Notes: a model not told the origin generated them from the letters alone. 64,000 nucleotides of DNA from Mangrovicoccus sp. HB161399 (GCF_013184745.1 NZ_JAATVU010000029.1:1-64000); one strand, 5' to 3'. Shown: positions 1-7,337, counted from the first letter of the stretch. Numbers and translations are program-made.

Positions 1-1
1 T

Positions 2-352
2 AGAGGCGTCCAATATGCTGCCGGTGACTACAGGCGGCTTCTCGATGCCTGGAAAGCCGTCGCCTCGATGAGCCGGAAGGGAGATTGCCTCGAGTTCAAG
101 CTGGTCCGCGCCAGCGGATCGGATGATCCGGGGGATCATCCGAAGGCGCAGAACGCTCCCATGGAAAGCTTTTTCGGCTCCTTGAAGAATGAGCTGGTCC
201 ACCGCACCAGGTTCCGGTCTCGCCGCGAAGCCAAGGCCGAGCTGTTCGAGTACATCGCGATCTTTTACAATCGCCAGCGCCGCCACTCGAGCATCGGATA
301 TCGCACGCCGGAGCAGGCAAGGATCGACATGGCCGCCAAGATGGCCGCATAG
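2..352 (+). CDS. IS3-family transposase (OrfB), C-terminal fragment
   Basis: This is the C-terminal part of an rve/DDE integrase-core transposase, open from the first base of the window. It begins RGVQYAAGDYRRLL, matching the block just after the second catalytic Asp in IS3 transposases. It continues with MSRKGDC, then NAPMESFFGSLKNE (catalytic Glu in ESFF) and the usual ending FYNRQRRHSSIGYRTPEQA. Between GDC and NAPMES, where relatives have about two residues (WD), there are 21 residues (89-151). They are encoded by DNA carrying an 11-bp inverted repeat, so an in-frame insertion is likely. The reading frame stays open; whether the enzyme still works cannot be told from sequence. Confidence 0.85.
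   Translation, partial: RGVQYAAGDYRRLLDAWKAVASMSRKGDCLEFKLVRASGSDDPGDHPKAQNAPMESFFGSLKNELVHRTRFRSRREAKAELFEYIAIFYNRQRRHSSIGYRTPEQARIDMAAKMAA
119..143. repeat. Palindromic insert inside the transposase gene
   Basis: A perfect inverted repeat with 11-bp arms, TCGGATGATCC (119-129) and GGATCATCCGA (133-143), around a GGG loop. It lies inside the extra 63 bases (89-151) that interrupt a conserved transposase block without breaking the frame. A further GCGCC/GGCGC pair flanks it. It resembles small mobile palindromic elements known inside genes in other alphaproteobacteria, such as Rickettsia palindromic elements, but I do not recognise this one. Confidence 0.6.
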
Positions 353-387
353 TGAATATCGGCCCAGTCCGGCATCCGGGGGCAAGC

Positions 388-1035
388 TCAGATGCGCCGG
401 GCGCCCGCATGCTTGAGGAGGCGGTAGACCTGCGTGATCGCGGTGAAGGTCTTGCCGGACCCGGTCGCCATCTGGACGAGAGCCCGGGGCTTGCCCGCAG
501 CCAGCGAGATTTCCAGGTTGGTGATGGCGCTGACCTGACAGTCGCGCAGGCCATCCGTGTTCAGCGGCGGCAGGCAGCTCAGGCCGCTGCGGAACGACGC
601 TCTGGCCGTCGCCCAGGCCTTGAGCGTCTCCGGACGGTGGAAGGTGAAGACCTCCCGCGACCGCGGCGCCGGATCACGCCCGTCGGTGAATCGGGTGATG
701 ATCCCGGTGCTCTCGTAGACGAACGGGAGCGGCGCAGAGCCGGAAACCCATTTCAGCTGCGCATGGGCGTAGCCGGAGGACTGGTGCTCCACCGTCGTGA
801 GCTTTTCTCCCCAGGAGTCCGGCTTTGCCTCGACAACGCCTACCGGCTGGCGGTCCGCGAAGAGGACGTAGTCTGCCGGGCCGTTGTCGGTCTGGTACTC
901 GCGCACGGCAATGCCCGGACCCGCGCTGAAATCCATGGCGGCCTTGTCCTGAACGACCCAGCCTGCCGCCTGCAGGCGCTGATCAATCCGGTCGCGTGCC
1001 AGCTGCTCGGGTGTCTGGTTAATGGTAGGGGACAT
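388..1035 (-). pseudogene. hsdR: Type I restriction endonuclease HsdR, N-terminal remnant cut by IS
   Basis: HsdR is the ATP-dependent translocase/nuclease subunit of type I restriction systems. Residues 1-213 keep the N-terminal nuclease domain, with REYQTDNGPADYVLF and the VGVVEAKPD strand containing the catalytic Glu-x-Lys. They also keep the start of the helicase core, with Walker A MATGSGKT and the following YRLLKHAGARRI. Intact HsdR continues for several hundred more residues, but here the frame meets a stop (388-390) supplied by the end of the inserted IS. The rest of the gene, if present, lies left of the window. The ATG at 1035 follows an AAGG ribosome site. No hsdM or hsdS is visible. 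Confidence 0.85.
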
Positions 1036-1477
1036 AAAGCACCTTGTTCCAAGTCCCTTGGACGATGAGGTAGTTCGCGTTTGTTCGCAACTGCTTCCGG
1101 AGCCGGATCACAGCGATGCCCGGAGACTTCCAAGAGGGGCGACCGAGCTTGAGAAGGCCTGCGTGTTGGTGCGCGCCTTGTGTCAGCGTCCCCCTCGTCA
1201 GCCTTGAATTTGAGGCGCAACAGTCTGGCGCAGCGCCTCGTAGGGAGTTGCCTTCGGCCGTGGGGGCTCATCGGCGGGATGGCCTCCACCGCCCCCCATG
1301 CACCGCCGCGGCCGTCACCATGGCCACGCGCACGTGCCTGGCCACGCGCCAAGCACTTCACGTGCGCTCTGCCCACGCGCCGCACGCGCAGTCCGAAGGA
1401 CCTTAGAGCTTCCGGCAATGGCAGCTTCAGCCTTGCCCCGAGCCGCCCGGTCCGGCGGCACAACAAAGGTACAAAAC
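1036..1477. other. Gene-free stretch between hsdR remnant and acidic ORF
   Basis: No convincing gene. One minus-strand frame ends with TAA at 1019-1021, overlapping the hsdR start by 17 bases, and reads ...LRTNANYLIVQGTWNKVL. It could be the decayed tail of an upstream gene but lacks a credible start or N-terminal part. The promoters of the divergent flanking genes should lie here. Confidence 0.4.
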
Positions 1478-1957
1478 ATGACGACCCACTACGACGACCA
1501 GGCTGGCTTCAACTCGGAGGTCTACCTCAGCACGCGCGACCTCACCCGAGAGGAGGTCGCAGCGATAAAGGTCCTGACAGGCGTGAACATGGATCCGCCG
1601 ACCGACGACTCCGAAGAGGGTGCAGGGGACGACGCTGACGGGAACTACCCGCTGGCGATCTTCATCGTGAACGCCCTCATGTTCGACGCCTGCCCGCCTC
1701 TCGACTTTGACGATGAGGAGACGGTGTCAGACCTCGACACATTCGCGCTGTACTTGCAGGACGCGATGCACCTGATGACCAAGCAGACCGACCCGTCGGC
1801 CTTCGCTCAAGTAATTGCATCCATGACCGTCAGCGCGCAGGTCGAGGATTGGCAACGCGTCGAGGGCGCAGAGGGAGCGCCGACACGTTGGCAGCAGTAT
1901 CTAGCCGAAGCGGACCGATTCCGGGCTGAACGCCTGGTGTCGCCCAAGAACAGCTGA
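1478..1957 (+). CDS. Strongly acidic hypothetical protein (159 aa)
   Basis: I do not recognise this protein. It begins MTTHYDDQAG at an ATG preceded by AAAGGT (1465-1470), a good ribosome site; an upstream extension of the frame is low-complexity and unlikely to be translated. By count it has about 31 Asp/Glu against 10 Lys/Arg, with acid clusters such as TDDSEEGAGDDADG and DFDDEE. There is no signal peptide or membrane segment. It is divergent from the hsdR remnant, next to a tRNA, and probably part of the same island. Acidic DNA-mimic antirestriction proteins exist, but nothing here proves that role. Confidence 0.6.
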   Translation: MTTHYDDQAGFNSEVYLSTRDLTREEVAAIKVLTGVNMDPPTDDSEEGAGDDADGNYPLAIFIVNALMFDACPPLDFDDEETVSDLDTFALYLQDAMHLMTKQTDPSAFAQVIASMTVSAQVEDWQRVEGAEGAPTRWQQYLAEADRFRAERLVSPKNS

Positions 1958-2135
1958 GCTAGGCAAGGGTGGCAGCGCGTGTCGCTGCCACTCACAAACC
2001 TTGGGAAGCTGGCCAAAGGGTGGCGGACCTGGGTGGTCCCTTCGCAGCTGTCCGGAAATAGTCCGGAAAAACCACAGGGCCCCGGCACGGCAGCTACTCA
2101 CCCCATGGCTATCATCTTATATTTCCGAAGAAATT

Positions 2136-2211
2136 TGGTGCCCCCACACGGACTCGAACCGCGGACCCACTGATTACAAATCAGTTGCTCTACCAGCTGA
2201 GCTATAGGGGC
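2136..2211 (-). tRNA. tRNA-Thr (anticodon TGT)
   Basis: Reading the minus strand, a 7-bp acceptor stem (GCCCCTA with TGGGGGC), a D-arm (AGCTCAGCTGGTAGAGC), an anticodon arm ACTGA-TTTGTAA-TCAGT with anticodon TGT, a T-arm with GGTTCGAGTC, discriminator A and encoded CCA are all present. Length is 76 nt. Its 3' end faces the IS/hsdR island, the usual side for integration of tRNA-targeted islands. Confidence 0.95.
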
Positions 2212-2424
2212 ATCCATCAGGGCTCCCTGCCGTGCTGCAGAAAATGCCGGCATCAGTCAGGGCCTTGGACTGAGCTTCGGATATCAGTTGCTGCCATCCG
2301 CTGCAAGATGTGCCGGAACTTCCGATGAATGCGTCCGGCGCGGCCCCTCAGCACCTTTCGCCTTGGGAGGGCGGCAGTGGCCCGCGCGCCGCTCTCGACT
2401 TGGAGGCGCGGCTTGGCAGCCGGC

Positions 2425-2859
2425 TCACGGCCAGGGGTAGTCGGCGATGTAGATGCCTTCTGCTTCCAGTGTCGCGACCACCGCGCGGCGGAGGGTGACC
2501 ACATCGGCCACCGGGATCGCGCGGCGCCGGGCAACCTCTTCCTCGGTGAAGGGCGTGCTGCTGCCATCGGACCATTCGCCGAGAATGTAGTTCATCACCT
2601 CCGCGATCTGGGCGTTGCCGAGCGATGCCCCTACCACGCCGGGCACGTGCATCATGTAGGTGCGGCCCTCGTCCAGGCCGGCGATCGCGCCGACGGAGCC
2701 GGGGAAGGCGGGCACGCCGCCTTCGACCGTGCCCTCGCCAGTCATGCCGTGGCAGCCGGCGCAGCGCAGGATGTAGTCGCTGCGCGCCTTGCCTTCGCCG
2801 GCCTGGAGCGGCGCGGCCAGCAGGGCGAGCAGCAGGGCAGGGGGAATGCAGCGGCGCAT
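2425..2859 (-). CDS. Exported monoheme cytochrome c, second of a tandem pair
   Basis: A 144-residue c-type cytochrome with a signal peptide ending near APLQAGEG, a single heme motif CAGCH, and a likely axial Met in RTYMMHVPG. It is the last gene of the amine dehydrogenase operon and probably carries electrons from the quinoprotein to the respiratory chain. The start chosen (MRRCIPPALL) follows a GGGAGA site; a longer frame would add an implausible leader. The C-terminal tail (FTEEEVARRRAIPVADVVTLR) resembles the tail of the neighbouring cytochrome, suggesting duplication. Confidence 0.85.
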   Translation of the reverse strand: MRRCIPPALLLALLAAPLQAGEGKARSDYILRCAGCHGMTGEGTVEGGVPAFPGSVGAIAGLDEGRTYMMHVPGVVGASLGNAQIAEVMNYILGEWSDGSSTPFTEEEVARRRAIPVADVVTLRRAVVATLEAEGIYIADYPWP

Positions 2860-2869
2860 GGCGGTCTCC

Positions 2870-3316
2870 CTATTCGCCTGCCGGGCGCATCGCCCGAAGA
2901 TCGGCATGCGACGGGTGCGCGTCGCGCGCGGCGGCGATGTCGGCCTCCGTCACGTCGGTGGCGAGCCCGCCCAGATCCTGCAGGACATAGCTCGCGGCGG
3001 CGGCCAGGTCGGCGTCTTCATAGCCCGCCACCGGCGGCATGATCAGGCCGACATAGGTCTGGCCTGCGGCCTCGATCCTGCCCGCGAGGCCGGAGGTCAC
3101 CACGCCCGAGACATAGGAAACGGCCCGGTCGCCCAGCCCGGACCAGAAGCCGGGGCGGTTCAGCGCGGGCGCCAGGCCCGGATTGCCGATGCCCCCCTCG
3201 TTGTGGCAGGCGGCGCAGGCTTCGGCGAAGACCTCTGCGCCGTCGGCGGCAAGCGCGGGCAGCGCGGCGGCGGAGAGGAGGCAGCCCGCGAGGGCTGCCT
3301 TCAGCTTGGAGGTCAT
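2870..3316 (-). CDS. Exported monoheme cytochrome c, first of a tandem pair
   Basis: A 148-residue c-type cytochrome. The signal peptide is MTSKLKAALAGCLLSAAALP, followed by ALAADG, heme motif CAACH at about residues 34-38 and a probable axial Met in LIMPPVAGYEDADL. It follows the amine dehydrogenase light chain by 5 bases and precedes the second cytochrome by 10 bases, so the three are co-transcribed. It is a natural candidate for direct electron acceptor of the TTQ enzyme, the role amicyanin or azurin plays elsewhere. After the heme domain there is an extra tail of about 30 residues (TEADIAAARDAHPSHADL). Confidence 0.85.
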   Translation of the reverse strand: MTSKLKAALAGCLLSAAALPALAADGAEVFAEACAACHNEGGIGNPGLAPALNRPGFWSGLGDRAVSYVSGVVTSGLAGRIEAAGQTYVGLIMPPVAGYEDADLAAAASYVLQDLGGLATDVTEADIAAARDAHPSHADLRAMRPAGE

Positions 3317-3321
3317 CGGGG

Positions 3322-3846
3322 TCACTCCGCCAGGCCGACGACGACCGACACGGTGCAGTGATAGCCCTTGTCGGTATTGGCCATGCACCAGTTGATGTCG
3401 TTGTAGAGGCCCATGCGGTAGCCGGGGCGCTCGCCTTCGGACGTGTAGCAGAAGGTCGCTGAGGAGACCATCGGCTTGCCGCAGCAGTCGTTGTAGCTGA
3501 CCAGGTAGTCCTTGCCGTCCTCGGGGTTGGTGCAGGTGCCGACCCAGCTGACCGCGGAGGCGGAGGAGCCGGGCGGGCAGGAGGTCAGCGAGCCGCCCGA
3601 GGTCGAGCAGAGGTTGCCGTCGAGCGCGCAGTGGCGCCAGTAGCTGCACTCGTCGGACTCGGCGGCGCCGGCGGCGGAGGCGCGGCGGTCGAAGGGCAGG
3701 ATCGGCGTGGCGGCTGCGGCGCCGACCATGGCCATCCCGGCCTTGGACAGGAAGCTGCGGCGGCCGACATTGCGGGCGGAGCCGCGCGCGGTCTTCTCCA
3801 CCGCCTTGTCGAGGCCGCCAAGCAGCCGGTCGATGAACTTGGACAT
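3322..3846 (-). CDS. TTQ amine dehydrogenase light (beta) chain
   Basis: The catalytic subunit of a periplasmic quinoprotein amine dehydrogenase, which oxidises primary amines to aldehyde and ammonia. A twin-arginine signal (RRSFLSKAGMAM) is followed by the cysteine-rich mature chain. Both tryptophans that form the TTQ cofactor are present: W in AVSWVGTC (W57 in Paracoccus numbering) and W in DINWCMAN (W108). The catalytic Asp in YNDCC (D76) and Thr in YHCTVS (T122) are also kept. WRHC, DGKDYLVSY and ERPGY look more like aromatic amine dehydrogenase (aauA) than methylamine dehydrogenase (mauA). Only 10 of the usual 12 cysteines of methylamine dehydrogenase remain; the equivalents of Cys38 and Cys86 are missing. 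The start is MSKFIDRLLGG after AAAGGATCC. Confidence 0.9.
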   Translation of the reverse strand: MSKFIDRLLGGLDKAVEKTARGSARNVGRRSFLSKAGMAMVGAAAATPILPFDRRASAAGAAESDECSYWRHCALDGNLCSTSGGSLTSCPPGSSASAVSWVGTCTNPEDGKDYLVSYNDCCGKPMVSSATFCYTSEGERPGYRMGLYNDINWCMANTDKGYHCTVSVVVGLAE

Positions 3847-3877
3847 GTTGGGGGATCCTTTCTGTCTGAAATCCGGA

Positions 3878-4471
3878 TCAGGCACTGAGGGGGGCGGACA
3901 TCGCCGCCTGGAGCGAGGGGACGCCGGTCTCGGAGGCGGTGAACAGGCTCTCGAGCTGTTCGCGCGAGTTCACCAGCCCCTTGGCGAGCACCGTGCCGTG
4001 CGGGCCGATCAGCACCGCGAAGGGCAGCTTCGCGACCTTGAAGGCCATGCCGAGCTCGGAGCTGAGCACATACGGGAAGCTGCCGAGATCCTCGGACTCG
4101 ATCAGCCGCCGATGCGCCGCCTCGCGTCCGTCCGAGGCCAGCACCACGTCCAGCCAGCGCGCTTCGTCATCGCGGATGGACCGGATCGCGGGCAGCAGCG
4201 CCTTGCAGATCGGGCAGGTGGTGGAGAGGAAGAAGACGAGCTGCGCCCGTCCCTCTCCGCCACCGAGCGGCAGGCTCTCGCCGTTGAGATTGGGCAGGGT
4301 GAGCGCCGGAACCGGCGCTCCGATTTCCGGTCCGTTGTCCGAGATCATCGCGCCGACGGGCGAGACGCGCTCGAACAGGATGCCGATCTGGCGGGCCAGC
4401 GCGAAGACGACCCCGATCAGGACCAGCACGGTGATCCACAGGACGATGTTCGTGAAGATCAGGAGTTCCAT
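3878..4471 (-). CDS. mauD: MauD-type thioredoxin-like maturation protein
   Basis: A 197-residue membrane-anchored thioredoxin-fold protein needed for assembly of the disulfide-rich TTQ light chain. An N-terminal membrane segment (ELLIFTNIVLWITVLVLIG) is followed by a periplasmic domain with FFLSTTCPICKALLP, whose CPIC is the redox motif. It sits between mauE and the light-chain gene, as in mauBEDA and aauBEDA operons. In the aromatic amine dehydrogenase nomenclature it would be aauD. Confidence 0.88.
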   Translation of the reverse strand: MELLIFTNIVLWITVLVLIGVVFALARQIGILFERVSPVGAMISDNGPEIGAPVPALTLPNLNGESLPLGGGEGRAQLVFFLSTTCPICKALLPAIRSIRDDEARWLDVVLASDGREAAHRRLIESEDLGSFPYVLSSELGMAFKVAKLPFAVLIGPHGTVLAKGLVNSREQLESLFTASETGVPSLQAAMSAPLSA

Positions 4472-4492
4472 GGTCTTGGTTCCTTCCTTGGG

Positions 4493-5020
4493 TCAGGCGG
4501 TCCGCCGGATGTTGGGGAGATGCGAGGCGAGCTTTTCCGCGACGCCGTAGACGGCGAAGAAGGTCAGGCCCGCCGCGAGGCTGACGAGGGCGCCGGGAAC
4601 CCCCACGGGACCGGCGGGGATCAGGGCTATGCCGAGGGCCAGGCCGGACAGGAGCGCGTTGCGCCCCAGCGTCAGGCCCGAGACCACCTGCGGGGCGCCG
4701 CCGCAGCCGCAGTCGATCTCGCTGCGGCCGTTCCTCAGGGCCAGGCCCATCAGCACGCCGTAGCCCGCGAACAGCCCCGCTGCCAGCAGCCCGCCGGAGG
4801 CGCGGGTCGCGGGCAGGAACATCAGGGCGATCGCCAGGATCTCCGCCGCCGTCAGCGCCCGCACGATCGGGTAGGTCCAGGCCGCCGGGACCAGCCCGTA
4901 GCCCTGGGCGAAGCCCACCGTCTCGTGATAGGCGGATGCCTTGTGCCAGGCGGCGCGCGCCAGGACGAGCACCGTGAAACCCGTCACCGCCGCCGAGGCG
5001 TAGGGGACAAGCGCCTCCAT
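4493..5020 (-). CDS. mauE: MauE-type membrane maturation protein
   Basis: A 175-residue integral membrane protein of the MauE/methylamine utilisation family, with four or five hydrophobic segments and the family signature RSEIDCGCGGAPQVVSG. Known MauE proteins are needed for light-chain processing or export together with MauD. Its ATG lies one base after the heavy-chain stop codon, indicating translational coupling. Confidence 0.88.
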   Translation of the reverse strand: MEALVPYASAAVTGFTVLVLARAAWHKASAYHETVGFAQGYGLVPAAWTYPIVRALTAAEILAIALMFLPATRASGGLLAAGLFAGYGVLMGLALRNGRSEIDCGCGGAPQVVSGLTLGRNALLSGLALGIALIPAGPVGVPGALVSLAAGLTFFAVYGVAEKLASHLPNIRRTA

Positions 5021-5021
5021 G

Positions 5022-6170
5022 CTACCGGTCCAGCTTCAGCAGCGTGACGAAGCCTGCGCCGGTCTCGAATTCCTCGGCCATCGCCAGCGAGACCTCGTCG
5101 CCCATCGTCACGTCGTAGCGGACGACATTGCCCTCTTCGGTCGCGCCGTAGAGGATCGGCTCCTCGGTCTGGGTCACCGCCAGGCCGTTCTCGTGATGCG
5201 CCGGCGAGCGGCCGACCACGGTCTTGGTCTCCATGTCGATCGACCAGATCTCGGTCGCCGGGTTCTTGTGCGACCCGTCATAGGTATCCGAATGCATCAG
5301 CACGAAGGCGGTGTCCGTGGGGGCGTTGTAGGCTATCAGCTCGGAGCCGGAGGGCGCCCAGCGGCCCAGAACGCCTTCGGTCAGCGGCGCGGTCCCGGTC
5401 AGCACCGGCGCCTCGCCCGAGTCGTCGACGAAGTAGAGGTTGCCGTTGAACGAGACGAAGACCAGCTCGCTGCCGATCCGCACGCCGTTGGTGAACAGCG
5501 CGTCCTCGTCGACGTCGAAGATCTTCTCAGACTTGGCCGGGTCGCCGAAGCTGCCGTCGGCGGCGAAGCTGTAGCTCGCCAGCGTGCCGTCGCCGCAGAT
5601 CGTGGTGAATTTCAGGCCCTCGACGGCCGGGAAGGCGCCCCAGCAGCCCGGGGTCGGGATCTCGGCCAGCTGGGTGCCCGCGGCCAGGTCGACCACGGTG
5701 ATCGAGGTGGCGGGGGTCGCGTTCTGGGCCAGCAGGTAGCCTTCGTCCGCGGTCAGCGACAGCAGCGCGGGCTGCGATTCCACATGGGCCAGGCGGTTCG
5801 AGATCTCGAACTCGCGGCGCACCGACAGGGTGGGCACGTCCCATTCGTGCATCACCACGGTCACCGGACCGTAGGTGTAGCGCTCCATGTAGACCGAGGT
5901 GGTGTAGAGCGTGCCGCCGTCCTTCGACAGCGCCATCTGGGCCGTGGTGCCGGGGCCCATGTTGCCCTTCACGGCGAAATCGTCCGCGCCCAGCACGTCG
6001 ACCTTGCTCGGTCCGGCCCAGGCCTGGTCCATCACGAAGACGTTCGGGCCCTCGGAAATGGTCTCCTCGATGGTCAGCGTCTCGGGAACGAACTCCGCCG
6101 TGCTGTCCTGGGCCATGGCCTGGCCTGCAGCCACGGCAGAGGCCAGCGTGACGGCATAGGTTGCTTTCAT
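5022..6170 (-). CDS. TTQ amine dehydrogenase heavy (alpha) chain
   Basis: The large structural subunit (382 aa) that forms the beta-propeller scaffold of methylamine or aromatic amine dehydrogenases and binds the quinone-bearing light chain. It has a cleaved signal (MKATYAVTLASAVAAGQAMA), then repeated propeller strands and characteristic segments such as DQAWAGPSKVDVLG, YMERYTYGPVT and the C-terminal EFETGAGFVTLLKL. The start at 6170 is fixed by GAGGAG about 6 bases upstream; the frame is open further upstream but without a ribosome site. It is the first gene of the operon and is divergent from an AraC-type regulator. Aromatic amine specificity is inferred from the light chain. Confidence 0.88.
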   Translation of the reverse strand: MKATYAVTLASAVAAGQAMAQDSTAEFVPETLTIEETISEGPNVFVMDQAWAGPSKVDVLGADDFAVKGNMGPGTTAQMALSKDGGTLYTTSVYMERYTYGPVTVVMHEWDVPTLSVRREFEISNRLAHVESQPALLSLTADEGYLLAQNATPATSITVVDLAAGTQLAEIPTPGCWGAFPAVEGLKFTTICGDGTLASYSFAADGSFGDPAKSEKIFDVDEDALFTNGVRIGSELVFVSFNGNLYFVDDSGEAPVLTGTAPLTEGVLGRWAPSGSELIAYNAPTDTAFVLMHSDTYDGSHKNPATEIWSIDMETKTVVGRSPAHHENGLAVTQTEEPILYGATEEGNVVRYDVTMGDEVSLAMAEEFETGAGFVTLLKLDR

Positions 6171-6377
6171 GGTAATTCTCCTCACGGGTACTCGGAGCGG
6201 GCATAGCGGCGCCGCGGCCGTGCCCGCTATCCAAGCTCGGCCGGAAAATGCGGTGAAAAAATGGGCATATGGCAAAATCCGGGCCACGCTGCCGTGAACG
6301 GAAGCTGGGAGCCGCGGCGCCTAATGTCTAATCATATCCCATCGCCACCATCCGTGGCGGCAAGGGGAATCATCGTC
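6171..6377. promoter_or_regulatory. Divergent control region, amine dehydrogenase operon / AraC regulator
   Basis: This 207-bp region separates the start codons of the two divergent transcription units and must contain both promoters and the AraC-type regulator's sites. It includes an A-rich patch around 6250-6280 (GAAAAAATGGGCATATGGCAAAA) that stands out from the GC-rich surroundings. No clear symmetrical operator was found. Confidence 0.45.
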
Positions 6378-7337
6378 ATGGACATGCAGCAACCTGCGGG
6401 CGCGGCCCGCCGGGCGGCGCGCCTGTCGCGCCGGGTATCGCAGAGCTTTCTCGAGCACGAGCAGGCGCTGGACGGCTGGGAGCAGATCTACCGCCAGCTT
6501 TCGGCCGGGCAGTTCTCCGGCCGGGTGGAGGCGCTCGAGATCGGCGGGATGTGCCTGCAGCGAGAGCGGGTGGAATGCTGCGTGGAGAACCAGTTCCGCG
6601 TGCCCGAGGGTTCGGTGGTGATCGGCTTCAACCTGCCGGGCTCGGACATGTACAATTCCGATCTCGGCCCGGTTGCCGCCTGGGAGCCCCTGGTGATCGA
6701 GAGCGCGCGCGACCACCGGGTCTATGCCCGCGGCTGCTTCGACGTGCTGATGGTGAGCTTCCCGCAGGACCGCCTGCCCGAGGAACTTCGGGCGACCGCG
6801 CGGCTGGCCGACGATCCTCAGGGGCAGACGGCGCGGTGGCTGCTGTCGCTGCTGGGCAGCGTGCAGTCCGGCCATGCCAGCGACAGCCTGCTGCAGATGG
6901 CGCCCGACCTCGTGGCCGATGCGCTGTCCTTCTGGGGCGGCACCGCGGCGGTGCCGGACCTGCCCGCGCGGCGCAGCATGGCGCTGTTCGACGAGATCCT
7001 GGCGGCGGCGGAGACCGCGCTGCCCGAGGCGCTGTCGGTGACCGGCCTCGCGGCCGCCCTCGGGCGCCCCCGCGCCGAGCTGCGCGCCGCCTGCCGGACG
7101 GTGACCGGGGTCGACCTGGCCCAGTTCCTTCAGGCGCGGCGGCTCAGCGAGGTGCACCGCGTGCTGGCGGCGGGCACGGCGCAGGGGACCAAGGTCTCGG
7201 ATGTCGCGATGGATCACGGCTTCCTGCATTGGGGCCGCTTCTCGCAGGCCTACCGCAAGATGTTCGGCGAGCGTCCTTCCGACACGCTGCAGCGGCCGGG
7301 CCCGGCGCTGCGTGCGGCCGGACCCCTGCTTGCCTGA
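6378..7337 (+). CDS. AraC-family transcriptional regulator
   Basis: A 319-residue regulator. The N-terminal two thirds has the beta-rich effector fold seen in EutR-like AraC proteins (SGRVEALEIGGMCLQRERVE). The C-terminal double helix-turn-helix runs from about residue 222 (SVTGLAAALGRPRAELRAAC) through SDVAMDHGFLHWGRFSQAYRKMFGERPS. Its position suggests it activates the divergent amine dehydrogenase operon in response to an amine or aldehyde. The ATG at 6378 follows AAGGGG (6362-6367); two upstream in-frame starts lack a ribosome site. It ends 6 bases before the convergent ureohydrolase stop. Confidence 0.88.
   Translation: MDMQQPAGAARRAARLSRRVSQSFLEHEQALDGWEQIYRQLSAGQFSGRVEALEIGGMCLQRERVECCVENQFRVPEGSVVIGFNLPGSDMYNSDLGPVAAWEPLVIESARDHRVYARGCFDVLMVSFPQDRLPEELRATARLADDPQGQTARWLLSLLGSVQSGHASDSLLQMAPDLVADALSFWGGTAAVPDLPARRSMALFDEILAAAETALPEALSVTGLAAALGRPRAELRAACRTVTGVDLAQFLQARRLSEVHRVLAAGTAQGTKVSDVAMDHGFLHWGRFSQAYRKMFGERPSDTLQRPGPALRAAGPLLA

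Larger units (their letters stand above)
1..390 (+). mobile_element. IS3-family insertion sequence, 3' part only
   Basis: The window opens inside an insertion sequence whose transposase ends at 352. The probable right terminal inverted repeat lies at about 369-390 and ends in ...GCAAGCTCA, so the element ends in CA as IS3-family elements do. At 391 the sequence switches abruptly to an hsdR reading frame on the opposite strand, which marks the insertion junction. The left end, and so the target-site duplication, is outside the window. Confidence 0.75.

Noticed and set aside
352-1068. Plus-strand frame of 238 codons opposite the hsdR remnant
   Set aside because: It is the antisense shadow of hsdR; its residues are Arg/Gly-rich without family features, while the minus strand has clear HsdR motifs.
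2041-2075. Repeated GTCCGGAAA motif upstream of the tRNA's 3' end
   Set aside because: Two short copies only; could be integrase arm sites of the island but indistinguishable from chance.
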